Source of the DNA: Virgisporangium aliadipatigenens
GTDB lineage: Bacteria > Actinomycetota > Actinomycetes > Mycobacteriales > Micromonosporaceae
Direction of reading: 5' to 3'
Assembly (NCBI RefSeq): GCF_016863615.1
Contig: NZ_BOPF01000030.1
Coordinates: 1-64,000, forward strand
Length of the DNA: 64,000 nucleotides
Positions 27,017 through 35,774 of the stretch are shown piece by piece; position 1 is the stretch's first letter, and the number at the start of each line of letters is the position of its first letter. Position numbers and translations under genes: made by a program. The notes under the pieces are model-generated. The model was given only the letters and a program-made list of their open reading frames with translations. It searched no databases and was not told the origin of the DNA.

Positions 27017-30000
27017 ATGACGTTCCCGAAACACGTGTCTGAAGCGGGAGTGCCCGCGAGCCCGGACCTGCCTACGGTGGAGGAGCGGGTCCTGGAGCAC
27101 TGGGCCGCCGACAAGACCTTCGAGACCAGCGTCGAGGCGCGGCCCGCCGGGGAACGCGGCAGCAACGAGTACGTCTTCTACGACGGACCGCCCTTCGCCA
27201 ACGGCCTGCCGCACTACGGCCACCTCTTCACCGGCTACGTCAAGGACGTGGTGCCGCGCTACCACACGATGCGCGGCAAGCGGGTCGAGCGCCGCTTCGG
27301 CTGGGACACCCACGGGCTGCCGGCCGAGGTCGAGGCGGAGAAGCAGCTCGGCATCACCACCAAGGCCGAGATCCTCGAACTGGGGATGAAGGCGTTCAAC
27401 GACGCCTGCCGCACGTCGGTGCTGCGCTACACCAACGAGTGGGAGCGCTACGTCACCCGCCAGGCCCGCTGGGTCGACTTCGCCAACGACTACAAGACGC
27501 TCGACCTCCCGTACATGGAGAGCGTCATGTGGGCGTTCAAGACGTTGCACGACAAGGGATTGGTGTACGAGGGCTTCCGGGTGCTGGCGTACTGCTGGCG
27601 CTGCGAGACGCCGCTGTCCAACACCGAGACCCGCATGGACGACGTCTACCGCGACCGGCAGGACCCGGCGCTGACCGTCGGCTTCACCCTGGAGACGGGT
27701 GAGCGGATCCTGGTGTGGACGACCACGCCGTGGACCCTGCCGTCCAACCTCGCGCTCGCGGTCGGGCCCGACATCCCTTACGCCGTCTACGAAAAGGCCG
27801 GGGAGAAGGTTCTGGTCGGGGAGGCCCGCGCCGCCGCCTACGAGAAGGAGCTGGCGGGCTACGAGAAGACCGGCACCGTGCTCGGGCGGGATCTCGTCGG
27901 TCGCCGTTACACCCCGCTCTTCGACTTCCTGGTCGAACAGGCCGGAGCAAACGCCTTCCAGGTGCTCGGCGCGGACTTCGTGTCCACAGAGGACGGTACC
28001 GGCGTGGTGCACATGGCGCCCGCGTTCGGTGAGGACGACCAGAACGCCTGCAACGAGGCGGGGATCCCGACGATCCTGACCGTCGACGAGCACACCCGGT
28101 TCACCTCGCTGGTGCCGGACTACGAGGGCCTGCAGGTCTTCGAGGCCAACAAGCCGGTGATCCGCGACCTCAAGGAACGCGGCGTCGTGGTGCGCCACGA
28201 CTCCTACGTGCACTCGTACCCGCACTGCTGGCGGTGCGACACGCCGCTGGTGTACCGCGCGGTGTCGTCGTGGTTCGTGGCGGTGTCGACGTTCCGGGAC
28301 CGGATGGTCGAGCTGAACCAGCAGATCAACTGGGTGCCGGGGCACGTCAAGGACGGCTCGTTCGGCAAGTGGCTGGCCGGCGCGCGGGACTGGTCGATCA
28401 GCCGGAACCGGTTCTGGGGTTCGCCGATCCCGGTGTGGAAGTCCGACGATCCGGCCTATCCGCGGATGGACGTGTACGGGTCGCTGGAGCAGCTGGAGAA
28501 GGACTTCGGGGTCAAGGTCACCGACCTGCACCGGCCGAACGTCGACGAGCTGACCCGGCCCAACCCGGACGACCCGACGGGGAAGTCGACCATGCGCCGG
28601 GTGCCGGAGGTGCTCGACTGCTGGTTCGAGTCGGGGTCGATGCCGTTCGCGCAGGTGCACTACCCGTTCGAGAACAGGGAATGGTTCGAACAGCACTACC
28701 CGGGCGACTTCATCGTCGAGTACATCGGGCAGACGCGCGGGTGGTTCTACACCCTGCACGTGCTGGCGACGGCGCTGTTCGACCGGCCCGCGTTCCGCAA
28801 CTGCATGGCCCACGGCATCCTCCTCGGCGAGGACGGCCGCAAGATGTCGAAGTCGCTGCGCAACTACCCGGACGTCTACCAGATGTTCGACAAGTACGGC
28901 TCCGACGCGATGCGGTGGTTCCTCATCTCCTCGCCGGTGCTGCGCGGTGGCGACATGCCGGTGGTGGAGACGGGGATCCGCGACGCCGTCCGGCAGGTGC
29001 TGCTCCCGCTGTGGAACGTCTGGTACTTCTTCACGCTGTACGCCAACGCCGACAACGTGGAGCCGACCAGGCGGACCGACAGCACGCACCCGCTCGACCG
29101 GTACGTGCTCGCCAAGACCGGCGAACTCGTCGAGACCGTGACCGCGCAGATGGACACCTACGACATCTCCGGGGCGTGTGCCTCGGTGCGCACCTACCTG
29201 GACGCGCTGACGAACTGGTACGTGCGCCGTTCGCGCGACCGTTTCTGGGCCGGCGATCGCGATGCGTTCGACACGCTGTACACGGTGCTGGAGACGCTGT
29301 GTCGGGTGGTGGCGCCGCTGGCGCCGCTGACCGTCGAGGAGATCTGGCGCGGGCTGACCGGCGGGCGTTCGGTGCACCTCACCGACTGGCCGTCCACTGT
29401 GGACCTGCCGGCCGACCACGCGCTGGTGTCCACGATGGACGCCGTGCGGGAGGTCTGTTCGGCGGCGCTGTCGCTGCGCAAGGCGAAGGGGCTGCGGGTG
29501 CGGCTGCCGCTCGCCTCGCTCACGGTGGCGACGCCGCAGGCGGCCGAGTTGGCGGACTTCGTCGACCTGGTGAAGGACGAGGTCAACGTCAAGTCCGTCG
29601 TGCTGACCGGCGACCTGTCCGGGCACTGCGAGCAGGTGCTGACGCTGGTGCCGCGGGTGCTCGGCCCGCGCGTCGGCAAGCAGGTGCAGCAGGTCATCAA
29701 GGCGGTGAAGGCGGGCGAGTGGTCCCTTGTGGACGGTCGGCCGGTCGCCTCCGGCGTGACGCTGGAGGAGGGCGAGTTCGAGCTGAAGCTGGTGGCCGCC
29801 GACGCCGAGCACTCGGCCCCGCTGCCGGGTGGCGAAGGGGTGGTCGTGCTGGACACGGTCGTCACGCCGGCGCTCGCCGCGGAAGGGCTGGCGCGGGACG
29901 TGGTGCGTGTCGTGCAGCAGGCGCGGCGCGATGCGGACCTCGACGTGTCGGACCGGATCACGCTCGTGGTCGACGCCTCGGGTGAGGTGGCCGCGGCGGT

Positions 30001-30136
30001 GGAGGCGCATCGGGAATTCGTGGGTGCGGAGACGCTCGCGACAACGGTCTCCGTGGGCGCGGTCGACGGTGGCTTCGCCGGCGAGGTCGGTGAGGGGCAG
30101 CAGGTACGGGTCCGGGTCGAGCGCCAGGCCGGATAG
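27017..30136 (+). CDS. ileS: Isoleucyl-tRNA synthetase (long, eukaryote-like type)
   Basis: 1039 aa. It charges tRNA-Ile. The class I signatures are HYGH at residue 66 ([15 protein letters not shown]) and KMSKS at 609 ([14 protein letters not shown]), separated by the CP1 editing domain ([17 protein letters not shown]). Length, the HYGH form and the long C-terminal region place it in the second, eukaryote-like IleRS clade, which is typical of actinomycetes and often less sensitive to mupirocin (family knowledge). The ATG has AGGAG 7 nt upstream, which is sequestered by the T-box leader. It interrupts the T7SS locus, yet has its own leader and a terminator hairpin after it. Confidence 0.97.
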   Translation: MTFPKHVSEAGVPASPDLPTVEERVLEHWAADKTFETSVEARPAGERGSNEYVFYDGPPFANGLPHYGHLFTGYVKDVVPRYHTMRGKRVERRFGWDTHGLPAEVEAEKQLGITTKAEILELGMKAFNDACRTSVLRYTNEWERYVTRQARWVDFANDYKTLDLPYMESVMWAFKTLHDKGLVYEGFRVLAYCWRCETPLSNTETRMDDVYRDRQDPALTVGFTLETGERILVWTTTPWTLPSNLALAVGPDIPYAVYEKAGEKVLVGEARAAAYEKELAGYEKTGTVLGRDLVGRRYTPLFDFLVEQAGANAFQVLGADFVSTEDGTGVVHMAPAFGEDDQNACNEAGIPTILTVDEHTRFTSLVPDYEGLQVFEANKPVIRDLKERGVVVRHDSYVHSYPHCWRCDTPLVYRAVSSWFVAVSTFRDRMVELNQQINWVPGHVKDGSFGKWLAGARDWSISRNRFWGSPIPVWKSDDPAYPRMDVYGSLEQLEKDFGVKVTDLHRPNVDELTRPNPDDPTGKSTMRRVPEVLDCWFESGSMPFAQVHYPFENREWFEQHYPGDFIVEYIGQTRGWFYTLHVLATALFDRPAFRNCMAHGILLGEDGRKMSKSLRNYPDVYQMFDKYGSDAMRWFLISSPVLRGGDMPVVETGIRDAVRQVLLPLWNVWYFFTLYANADNVEPTRRTDSTHPLDRYVLAKTGELVETVTAQMDTYDISGACASVRTYLDALTNWYVRRSRDRFWAGDRDAFDTLYTVLETLCRVVAPLAPLTVEEIWRGLTGGRSVHLTDWPSTVDLPADHALVSTMDAVREVCSAALSLRKAKGLRVRLPLASLTVATPQAAELADFVDLVKDEVNVKSVVLTGDLSGHCEQVLTLVPRVLGPRVGKQVQQVIKAVKAGEWSLVDGRPVASGVTLEEGEFELKLVAADAEHSAPLPGGEGVVVLDTVVTPALAAEGLARDVVRVVQQARRDADLDVSDRITLVVDASGEVAAAVEAHREFVGAETLATTVSVGAVDGGFAGEVGEGQQVRVRVERQAG

Positions 30137-30149
30137 TGAGCGAGTCGTT

Positions 30150-30181
30150 GCGGAGCGCGGTACGTCGGTGCCGCGCTCCGC
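30150..30181 (+). terminator. Terminator after ileS
   Basis: GCGGAGCGCGG (30150-30160) and CCGCGCTCCGC (30171-30181) form a perfect 11-bp stem with a 10-nt loop, 13 nt beyond the ileS stop. No T-run follows. Confidence 0.65.
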
Positions 30182-30286
30182 GCCGTTCGTGCACGATCCT
30201 CGATGGTCTGAGCGGATTGCGGACTGCGTTACGCTGCACAGAGTCGACTCATTCGGCGGGCGGCGGGTCGCACGGGGGGAGGATCG

Positions 30287-30721
30287 ATGAGCGAGTACAA
30301 GGATGCGGGCACGGTGGTCGACATCACCGCGCTCGAGGGTGTCGGTGAATGGGTCAAGCAGCTGAACCAGTTCATCATGGACAACATCCACACCGAATTG
30401 ACCAGCTCGATGATGACGCAGGGCACGCAGACCGATATCTTCGGTGGCTTTCCCGAGGCCGGCAAGGTGGGCGGTAAGGCACACACCTTCGCCGAGCAGG
30501 GTGCCGAGAGCGTCAAGAATATGACCGAATCCCTCTCCGACTTCGCCGATGCGACCGCGAAGATCGTCGAGCAGTACAAGACCACCGAGGCGCGCAACGC
30601 CGCAAACGTCGCGGACATTCTCCGCCTGCTCAGCAGCGGCGGCGATGACACACCGGCGACGTCGGCGACCTCTGTGCCGGGGTCGGACGCAGGCAGCACG
30701 GAGGGGGGCTACGGTGGCTGA
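30287..30721 (+). CDS. PE-like small T7SS protein with Y-x3-E export signal (module 2, small partner)
   Basis: 144 aa; the ATG follows GGGGGGAGG. A helical body with Gly-rich turn (FGGFPEAGKVGGKAHTFAEQ) leads to QYKTTEARNAANVADIL, containing the Y-x3-E signal and the block shared with the protein at 13917-14312. A short Ser/Thr/Gly tail follows. It overlaps the next gene by 8 nt, the same geometry as module 1. It is probably exported as a dimer with the 455-aa protein by the ESX complex encoded upstream. Confidence 0.82.
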   Translation: MSEYKDAGTVVDITALEGVGEWVKQLNQFIMDNIHTELTSSMMTQGTQTDIFGGFPEAGKVGGKAHTFAEQGAESVKNMTESLSDFADATAKIVEQYKTTEARNAANVADILRLLSSGGDDTPATSATSVPGSDAGSTEGGYGG

Positions 30722-32081
30722 CCGGCCCGACTGGGAGACGATGGTCAAGCAGGTCGTCATCGCGGGCGACCCCGGTGCGATCTCGACGCTCCGCCTGAAA
30801 TGGGCCACCGTCTTCACCCGCCTCGGCACCGTGGCGGCGGAGATCCGCACCACCTCGAAGCGGCTTGAGCCCGCGTTCGGCGGCCCGGCCGGCGAGGCGT
30901 ACCGCAAGCGCCTGGAGCAGTACGCGAAGGACATCGACGACTACTGCGAGAAAAACCGCCCGATCTTGCAGATGCTCGACAAGGCCTCGACGGACCTGAG
31001 TAACGCCAAGGCCAACATGCCGATCCCGATGGACATGGTCGACGACTTCGAGGCCTCCCATAAGCAGGTCGTCGACAACAACACCAAGGCCCTCAACTAC
31101 GCCGCCGGCAACGCGGCGATCTCCACCGGCGGGCTGTCGCTGCTCTGGTACGTCGCGCCCGGCAGTTTCAAGGACTGGGTCGCCAGTTCGTGGGTCGGTG
31201 AGTGGACCGCCGAAGTCTGGGGCAAGGTCGACAAGTGGCTCAACGACGAGACCGACAAGGCGTACGAGGAGTACCAGAAGGTCGAGAACGGCTACATGCA
31301 GGCCGGTCACGACGGCGGTAATCCGATGCCGATGAACAGGCAGGTCGGTGGCGACGTTCCGGAATACGACCCGTCCGGCGTCAAGCCCGGCGGCAAGCTC
31401 GGCGGCGCCCCGGGCGGGCTCAACGGCGGCGGGGCGCCACCGGACATCCCCACGCCGACCACGGACCGCGCCATACCCGACGACTTCGGCCCCACGAACC
31501 CCGGGATCGATTCCGACACCGCCGGGTTCGATCCGAGCGCCGGCTCCGGCGACCTGCCGGACACCGGCCTGGCCGGTGCGGGTGGGGGCCTCGGCAGCGG
31601 CGGCCTGGGCGGCGGGGGCGGGCTGAGCCCCGGCCTGGGCGCCGGCGGCGGGCTGGGCGCCGGCAGTGGCGGTCTCGGCGGCGGTGGTCTGGGCGGCGGG
31701 GGTGTCGGCGCCGGCGGGCGGATCCCGGGCGGGACCAAGGGCCTGGGCGCCGGCGGTATCGGTGCCATGGGCGGTGCCGGCGCGGGGCGCGGTGCGGCCG
31801 GTGCCGGCCGCGGCGGTGCCGGTCGTGGCGGCATCGGCAAGGGAGTCTCCCCGGCCGGGTTGCTCGGTAGCGGTGCCGGTGCGGGCGCCCGTGGTGGCGC
31901 CGGTGCTGGTCGCGGCGCTGCGGGTGCCGGGAGGGCTGCCGGGCGCGCCGGCATGATGGGCGGTATGGCACCGGCCGCGGGGCACGGGCCGGGAGACGAA
32001 GCCGACCACGCCACCTGGCTGGTCGAGGACGACGACGTGTGGGGCTCGTCCGACGACCTGCCGCCGCAGTTGCTCGGCTGA
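30714..32081 (+). CDS. PPE-like / WXG-type T7SS substrate (module 2, large partner)
   Basis: 455 aa; GTG 30714 after GGAGGGGGG, inside the end of the small partner. The first 190 residues are helical, with FGGPAGEAYRKRLEQYAKD at the place of the WXG turn and a short hydrophobic stretch (AISTGGLSLLWYVAPGSF). From about residue 205 the chain is dominated by Gly, Ala and Pro, including long GLGGGG and GAGRGAAGAGR repeats. The end has TWL-x-ED-x2-VWG and D-x-LPPQLLG, matching module 1. I infer an exported, possibly surface-exposed protein paired with the PE-like partner. Mycosin 3 follows 21 nt later and may process it. Confidence 0.8.
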   Translation: MADRPDWETMVKQVVIAGDPGAISTLRLKWATVFTRLGTVAAEIRTTSKRLEPAFGGPAGEAYRKRLEQYAKDIDDYCEKNRPILQMLDKASTDLSNAKANMPIPMDMVDDFEASHKQVVDNNTKALNYAAGNAAISTGGLSLLWYVAPGSFKDWVASSWVGEWTAEVWGKVDKWLNDETDKAYEEYQKVENGYMQAGHDGGNPMPMNRQVGGDVPEYDPSGVKPGGKLGGAPGGLNGGGAPPDIPTPTTDRAIPDDFGPTNPGIDSDTAGFDPSAGSGDLPDTGLAGAGGGLGSGGLGGGGGLSPGLGAGGGLGAGSGGLGGGGLGGGGVGAGGRIPGGTKGLGAGGIGAMGGAGAGRGAAGAGRGGAGRGGIGKGVSPAGLLGSGAGAGARGGAGAGRGAAGAGRAAGRAGMMGGMAPAAGHGPGDEADHATWLVEDDDVWGSSDDLPPQLLG

Positions 32082-32102
32082 CCGGCTCGGGAAGGATCAG
32101 GG

Positions 32103-33404
32103 ATGCACCTCGCCAGGCTGCGGGTCGCCGCCGCCGCGATCGCCGTCGTCATCGCCACGGTGCCCTGTGCGGCGACGCCCGCGACCGCGGCCCCGGTCGA
32201 ACAGTGGTGGCTCGCGCCGCTGCGGATCGCCGACGCCCACAAGATCAGCCAGGGCGAAGGTGTCGTGGTCGCGGTGGTCGACAGCGGGGTCGACGCCACG
32301 CATCCGGTGCTGGCGGGCAAGGTGCTCAAGGGTGTTGATCTCGTGGGCGACGCACCGGACGGGATCAGTACGGAGCCCCAGCACCGGCACGCCACCGCTA
32401 TCGCAGGCCTCATCGCGGGCAGCGGTGACTACACCGGTATCGCGCCGCAGGCGAAGATCCTGCCGGTGGCGCTGGGCGGTGCCGAGGGTATCCCGGCGGA
32501 CAAGACCGCCGAGGGGATCCGCTGGGCGGCCGACCACGGCGCCAAGGTGATCAATGTGTCGCTCGCCGGCCCGCCGTACGCGGCCTACGCGGACGCGGTC
32601 GCCTACGCCCTGTCGAAGGACGCCGTGGTGATCGCCGGGGCCGGCAACGTCGCCACGACCGGCAGAGCGGTCGGCAACCCGGCGGCTGTTCCCGGGGTCG
32701 TCGCGGTCTCGGGGCAGACCAAATCGGGCGACTTCTGGCCGGGCTCCTCACGCGGTCCCGAGGTGGTCTTGGCCGCGCCGGCCGAGGCGATGAAGACGCC
32801 CACGCCGCGGTCCTACAACCCGTCCGGCTTCAGTACGACCGAGGGCACCAGCAACGCGACCGCCATCGTCTCCGGGGTGGCGGCGCTGGTGCGGGCGAAG
32901 TACCCGAACCTCAAGGCGCCCGGCGTCATCAACCGGCTGATCAAGACCGCCGTCGACAACGGCGATCCCGGTCGGGACCCGCTCTTCGGCTTCGGCGGCA
33001 TCCGGGTCAACGCGGCGCTCACCGAGAACGTGCCGGACGTGGACACCAATCCGCTGGGTGCCCCGGCCGTGTCCGCACCGCCCAGCGCGCCGCCCGGGGA
33101 CGGTAACGACGCGGCGGACGAAGGGTTCTCGATCCCGGCCAACCCGGTGCTGCGCGGCGGGCTTCTCGTTCTCGGGCTGGTCGTGCTCGTCGTGGTGGCC
33201 GTCCTCTTCAGCCGGCTGCGGAGCCGTGCCCGCCGGGGGCCGGGTGGGCCGCAGCAGTTCGGCGGTTATCCGCCGCCGGGGTACCCCCCGGGAGGACCGC
33301 CGCCCTGGGGTGGCCCGCCCGGCGGGCCCGTGCCGGGCCAGGCTCCGCCGCCTGGTTCGGTGCCGACCGGTCCGTTCGATCCCCGGCGTCCTCCCGGCGG
33401 CTGA
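32103..33404 (+). CDS. mycP: Mycosin-type subtilisin protease 3
   Basis: 433 aa; the ATG follows GGAAGG. The signal peptide ends near PATAAPVEQW. The catalytic set is Asp60 (AVVDSGV), His96 (HRHATAIAGLIAG) and Ser250 (EGTSNATAIVSG), with Asn in GAGNVA. The His block lacks the usual Gly after His, and the Ser block lacks the usual Pro (GTS-x-A-x-P). It may thus be altered in specificity or activity. The membrane helix (LLVLGLVVLVVVAVLF) is followed by about 60 residues of Gly/Pro-rich cytoplasmic tail (FGGYPPPGYPPGG), absent from the other two mycosins. It is 22 nt from the PPE-like gene and likely serves module 2. Confidence 0.92.
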   Translation: MHLARLRVAAAAIAVVIATVPCAATPATAAPVEQWWLAPLRIADAHKISQGEGVVVAVVDSGVDATHPVLAGKVLKGVDLVGDAPDGISTEPQHRHATAIAGLIAGSGDYTGIAPQAKILPVALGGAEGIPADKTAEGIRWAADHGAKVINVSLAGPPYAAYADAVAYALSKDAVVIAGAGNVATTGRAVGNPAAVPGVVAVSGQTKSGDFWPGSSRGPEVVLAAPAEAMKTPTPRSYNPSGFSTTEGTSNATAIVSGVAALVRAKYPNLKAPGVINRLIKTAVDNGDPGRDPLFGFGGIRVNAALTENVPDVDTNPLGAPAVSAPPSAPPGDGNDAADEGFSIPANPVLRGGLLVLGLVVLVVVAVLFSRLRSRARRGPGGPQQFGGYPPPGYPPGGPPPWGGPPGGPVPGQAPPPGSVPTGPFDPRRPPGG

Positions 33405-33539
33405 CGCCCGCCGGGGTGGCGCGGCTCAGTGGCTCCAGACGTTGTCGGCACCCGGCGGTGCGGGTCAGCGTCACCCGGGGCCGGCTCCTCGTCCTGGCCG
33501 TGATCTTCGCGGCTGCGCCCGCCCCGGGGACGTAGGGGG

Positions 33540-33568
33540 CGGAGCCGGTCCCCGGTGATCCGGCTCCG
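33540..33568. terminator. Terminator between mycosin 3 and the XRE-cupin gene
   Basis: CGGAGCCGG (33540-33548) and CCGGCTCCG (33560-33568) form a 9-bp stem with an 11-nt loop, between two convergent genes. The rest of this roughly 200-nt gap shows no gene. Confidence 0.6.
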
Positions 33569-33602
33569 AAGGTTGTCGAAGTCGATGGTGGTCCGGTGCC
33601 GG

Positions 33603-34253
33603 TCAGCTCCGGCGGCGGTCCCATTCGCCGGGGGGCATCACGATCACCATGAACGTCTCCGCCGGCTCCGGTCCCGGGTTGCGGTACCCGTGCGGCCGGT
33701 CCGAACGGAAATCCAGCGTCTGCCCCGCCTCGACGGCGTACTCGGTGCCCTCGTAGCTGACGATGAGTCGCCCGCTGCGCACGTGCCACAGTTCGCGGGT
33801 GCCGGGGGTGTGCTCGGCGGAGGAGTGCGTCTCGCCGGGCTCCATCCGCCAGTCCCAGAACTCCACGAACGCCGGGTCGTTGACGCCCACGAGCAGCCGC
33901 CCGGCGCCGCCGAGGTCGCCGTGCCACAGCGTCGGTTGGGCGTCGGCGTCGATGATGCGCACCGAGGGGGGCGGCTCGGCCTCCAGGAGCCGGCCGACGT
34001 TCACGCCGAACGACTCAGCCAACCGGCAGAGCGTGCCGATGCTGGGGTTGGTCCGCCCGCCCTCGATCTGCACGATCATGCCTTTGCTGACGGCGGAGCG
34101 TTGGGCCAGTTCCTCCAGCGACCAGCCGCGCCCCTGCCGCAGGTGCTTCACGTGGAACGCGACCGCGGCGGCGACCGCTTCGGCCTCGCTGGACCGTCGC
34201 CTGCCGGTGTTCCCGGTCACCCCACTGACCAATATTCTGCCCTCGCAGGTCAT
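33603..34253 (-). CDS. XRE-family regulator with C-terminal cupin domain
   Basis: 216 aa from ATG 34253; an in-frame GTG at 34220 is an alternative. An N-terminal helix-turn-helix (LRQGRGWSLEELAQRSAVSK to SIGTLCRLAESFGV, about residues 35-85) is joined to a cupin barrel (ELWHVRSGRLIVSYEGTEYA, LDFRSDRPHGYRNPGPEPAE) with the His residues typical of small-molecule or metal sensing. This HTH-cupin layout is common in regulators of transporters and amine or amino-acid catabolism. It is divergent from an EamA transporter over a 51-nt gap with an inverted repeat, so it probably controls that gene and itself. TATATT (minus strand, 34271-34266) would give a nearly leaderless transcript. Confidence 0.88.
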   Translation of the reverse strand: MTCEGRILVSGVTGNTGRRRSSEAEAVAAAVAFHVKHLRQGRGWSLEELAQRSAVSKGMIVQIEGGRTNPSIGTLCRLAESFGVNVGRLLEAEPPPSVRIIDADAQPTLWHGDLGGAGRLLVGVNDPAFVEFWDWRMEPGETHSSAEHTPGTRELWHVRSGRLIVSYEGTEYAVEAGQTLDFRSDRPHGYRNPGPEPAETFMVIVMPPGEWDRRRS

Positions 34254-34259
34254 TATTGT

Positions 34260-34279
34260 GATACGAATATAGCCGTATC
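34260..34279. promoter_or_regulatory. Candidate operator between the XRE-cupin and EamA genes
   Basis: GATACG (34260-34265) and CGTATC (34274-34279) are perfect inverted half-sites with 8 nt between them. The spacer holds AATATA, the likely -10 box for the regulator gene. A regulator bound here would block its own promoter and could affect the transporter. Confidence 0.5.
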
Positions 34280-34304
34280 CGTTCATCTTCTCAGTGAGGT
34301 CCGC

Positions 34305-35159
34305 ATGTTCCCGCTCGTGCTCGCCGCCGTCTCCGCAGGTGTCTGGGGGACCGCCGACTATGTCGGTGGCCGCGCCACCCGCCGGATCGACGCGTTCCGG
34401 GTGGCCGTCCTGTCGAAGCTGTTCAGCGTGCCGCTGCTCGCGGTGTACCTGACGCTGCTGCCGGTGGCGTTCCCCGGCCGGAGCGTCGCCTGGGGGCTGG
34501 CGGCCGGCGGGGCCGGGATGGCCGCGCTGATCACGTTCTACCGGGCGCTGGCCTCGGGGGCGATGGCGGTCGTGGCGCCGGTGTCGGCGGTCACCGCGGC
34601 CGTGCTGCCGTTCGGGGCGGGGTTGGTGGCCGGTGAGCGGCCGGGCCTGTGGGCGATCGTCGGCGTGCTGTGCGCCGTCGCCGCGATCGGGCTGGTCAGC
34701 ATGGCACCGTCGACCGGCCGGGCGACGATGTCGCTGGTCGGGCTGGCGTTGCTGTCCGGGGTGGGCTTCGGGCTGTTCTTCGTGCTGCTCGACCGGGCCG
34801 CGGCCGCCGCCGGGGGCGACGCCGGCCTCTGGCCCATCGCGTTCTCGCAGAGCGGCGCCCTGCTCGTCGGTTTTTTCCTGTGGGAACGGCATCGGCGCGC
34901 CGCCGGCCGCACCCCGTCGCAGCGGCCCGCCGGCATACTGAAACTCATCGCCCTGTCCGGGATGCTCGACATGACCGCCAACGCGCTGTACCTGCTGGCC
35001 GTGCGGGACGGCATGCTCAGCATCGTGGCACCGCTCGCGTCGCTGTACCCGGTCAGCACGGTGCTCCTGGCGCTCGCCCTCGACCGCGAACGGGTCCGCC
35101 CCGTCCAGGTCGCAGGCCTCGGCCTCGCGGTCGCCGCCCTGGTCCTGGTCGCCTCCTGA
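34305..35159 (+). CDS. EamA/DMT-family transporter
   Basis: 284 aa; ATG 34305 with GAGGT 5 nt upstream. About ten hydrophobic helices in two repeats (MFPLVLAAVSAGVWGTADYV; FVLLDRAAAAAGGDAGLWPI) with the EamA pattern of drug/metabolite transporters. It likely exports a small metabolite or amino acid; the substrate cannot be read. The divergent XRE-cupin regulator and the shared operator suggest induction by the transported molecule. Confidence 0.9.
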   Translation: MFPLVLAAVSAGVWGTADYVGGRATRRIDAFRVAVLSKLFSVPLLAVYLTLLPVAFPGRSVAWGLAAGGAGMAALITFYRALASGAMAVVAPVSAVTAAVLPFGAGLVAGERPGLWAIVGVLCAVAAIGLVSMAPSTGRATMSLVGLALLSGVGFGLFFVLLDRAAAAAGGDAGLWPIAFSQSGALLVGFFLWERHRRAAGRTPSQRPAGILKLIALSGMLDMTANALYLLAVRDGMLSIVAPLASLYPVSTVLLALALDRERVRPVQVAGLGLAVAALVLVAS

Positions 35160-35163
35160 CCGC

Positions 35164-35182
35164 CCCCGGTCGTCAGCCGGGG
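35164..35182 (+). terminator. Terminator after the EamA gene
   Basis: CCCCGG (35164-35169) and CCGGGG (35177-35182) form a 6-bp stem with a 7-nt loop just beyond the stop. It is a modest hairpin with no T-run. Confidence 0.45.
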
Positions 35183-35425
35183 TCGGCAGGTCAGGCGCCT
35201 TCGACCGTGAGGCGGTTGTCCGTCACACGGACGATCAGGAAGGCGGCCGGATGGTAGTGCGCGGCCGGCTCATGCGTCTCGGCTGGGGGTGTTTCTCTTC
35301 GGTCTGCTCCGTTAACCTGCACGGACACCAGGCCGGAGACGGAGGGGTCGGCAGCGCGTTGGTCCGGGGAAACACGCCGTGGGTTCATGCGCCGGACTTC
35401 TACAAGAACCCACCGAGGTAGTCCG

Positions 35426-35758
35426 ATGTCCCTGCAGGTGGCCGGCATGCTGACGCTGGCCGTACTGTACTTCGCCTCGCCCTTCCTCCTCACGGTGTCC
35501 GGGTTCCTTGACCGGGACGGAGCGCGCCCGGGAATCGTCCGCCTGGTGACGTTCATCAACTGGTTCAACATCGTGGCGATGACTGCGATCGCCGTCGCGA
35601 TTTTCTGGGCCGGCCGGCTACGACCCATCGGCGTGGTTGCTCTGATCGTCGTGGCCGCGAACGGCTACCTGCTCATCGCCCGCAGGCGTGCGGCGACGCG
35701 TCGCGACAGCGGCATCATCCTGCCGCCCGAGCGGCGCACCCGGCGCGACCGTTCCTGA
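35426..35758 (+). CDS. Small membrane protein of unknown function
   Basis: 110 aa from ATG 35426, with GAGGT 7 nt upstream. Three hydrophobic helices (VAGMLTLAVLYFASPFLLTV; FINWFNIVAMTAIAVAIFWA; IGVVALIVVAANGYLLIA) are followed by an Arg-rich tail. I do not recognise a family. The 266-nt gap before it holds no clear gene. It converges on the isoaspartyl methyltransferase-like gene with 16 nt between the stops. Confidence 0.75.
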   Translation: MSLQVAGMLTLAVLYFASPFLLTVSGFLDRDGARPGIVRLVTFINWFNIVAMTAIAVAIFWAGRLRPIGVVALIVVAANGYLLIARRRAATRRDSGIILPPERRTRRDRS

Positions 35759-35774
35759 CCGGCGCGCGCCGCGG

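Noticed and set aside
35191-35340. Minus-strand reading frame ending VTDNRLTVEG in the gap before the small membrane protein
   Set aside because: It looks a little like the end of a beta-rich enzyme, but there is no upstream domain, start or conserved motif. A gene remnant is possible but not supported.
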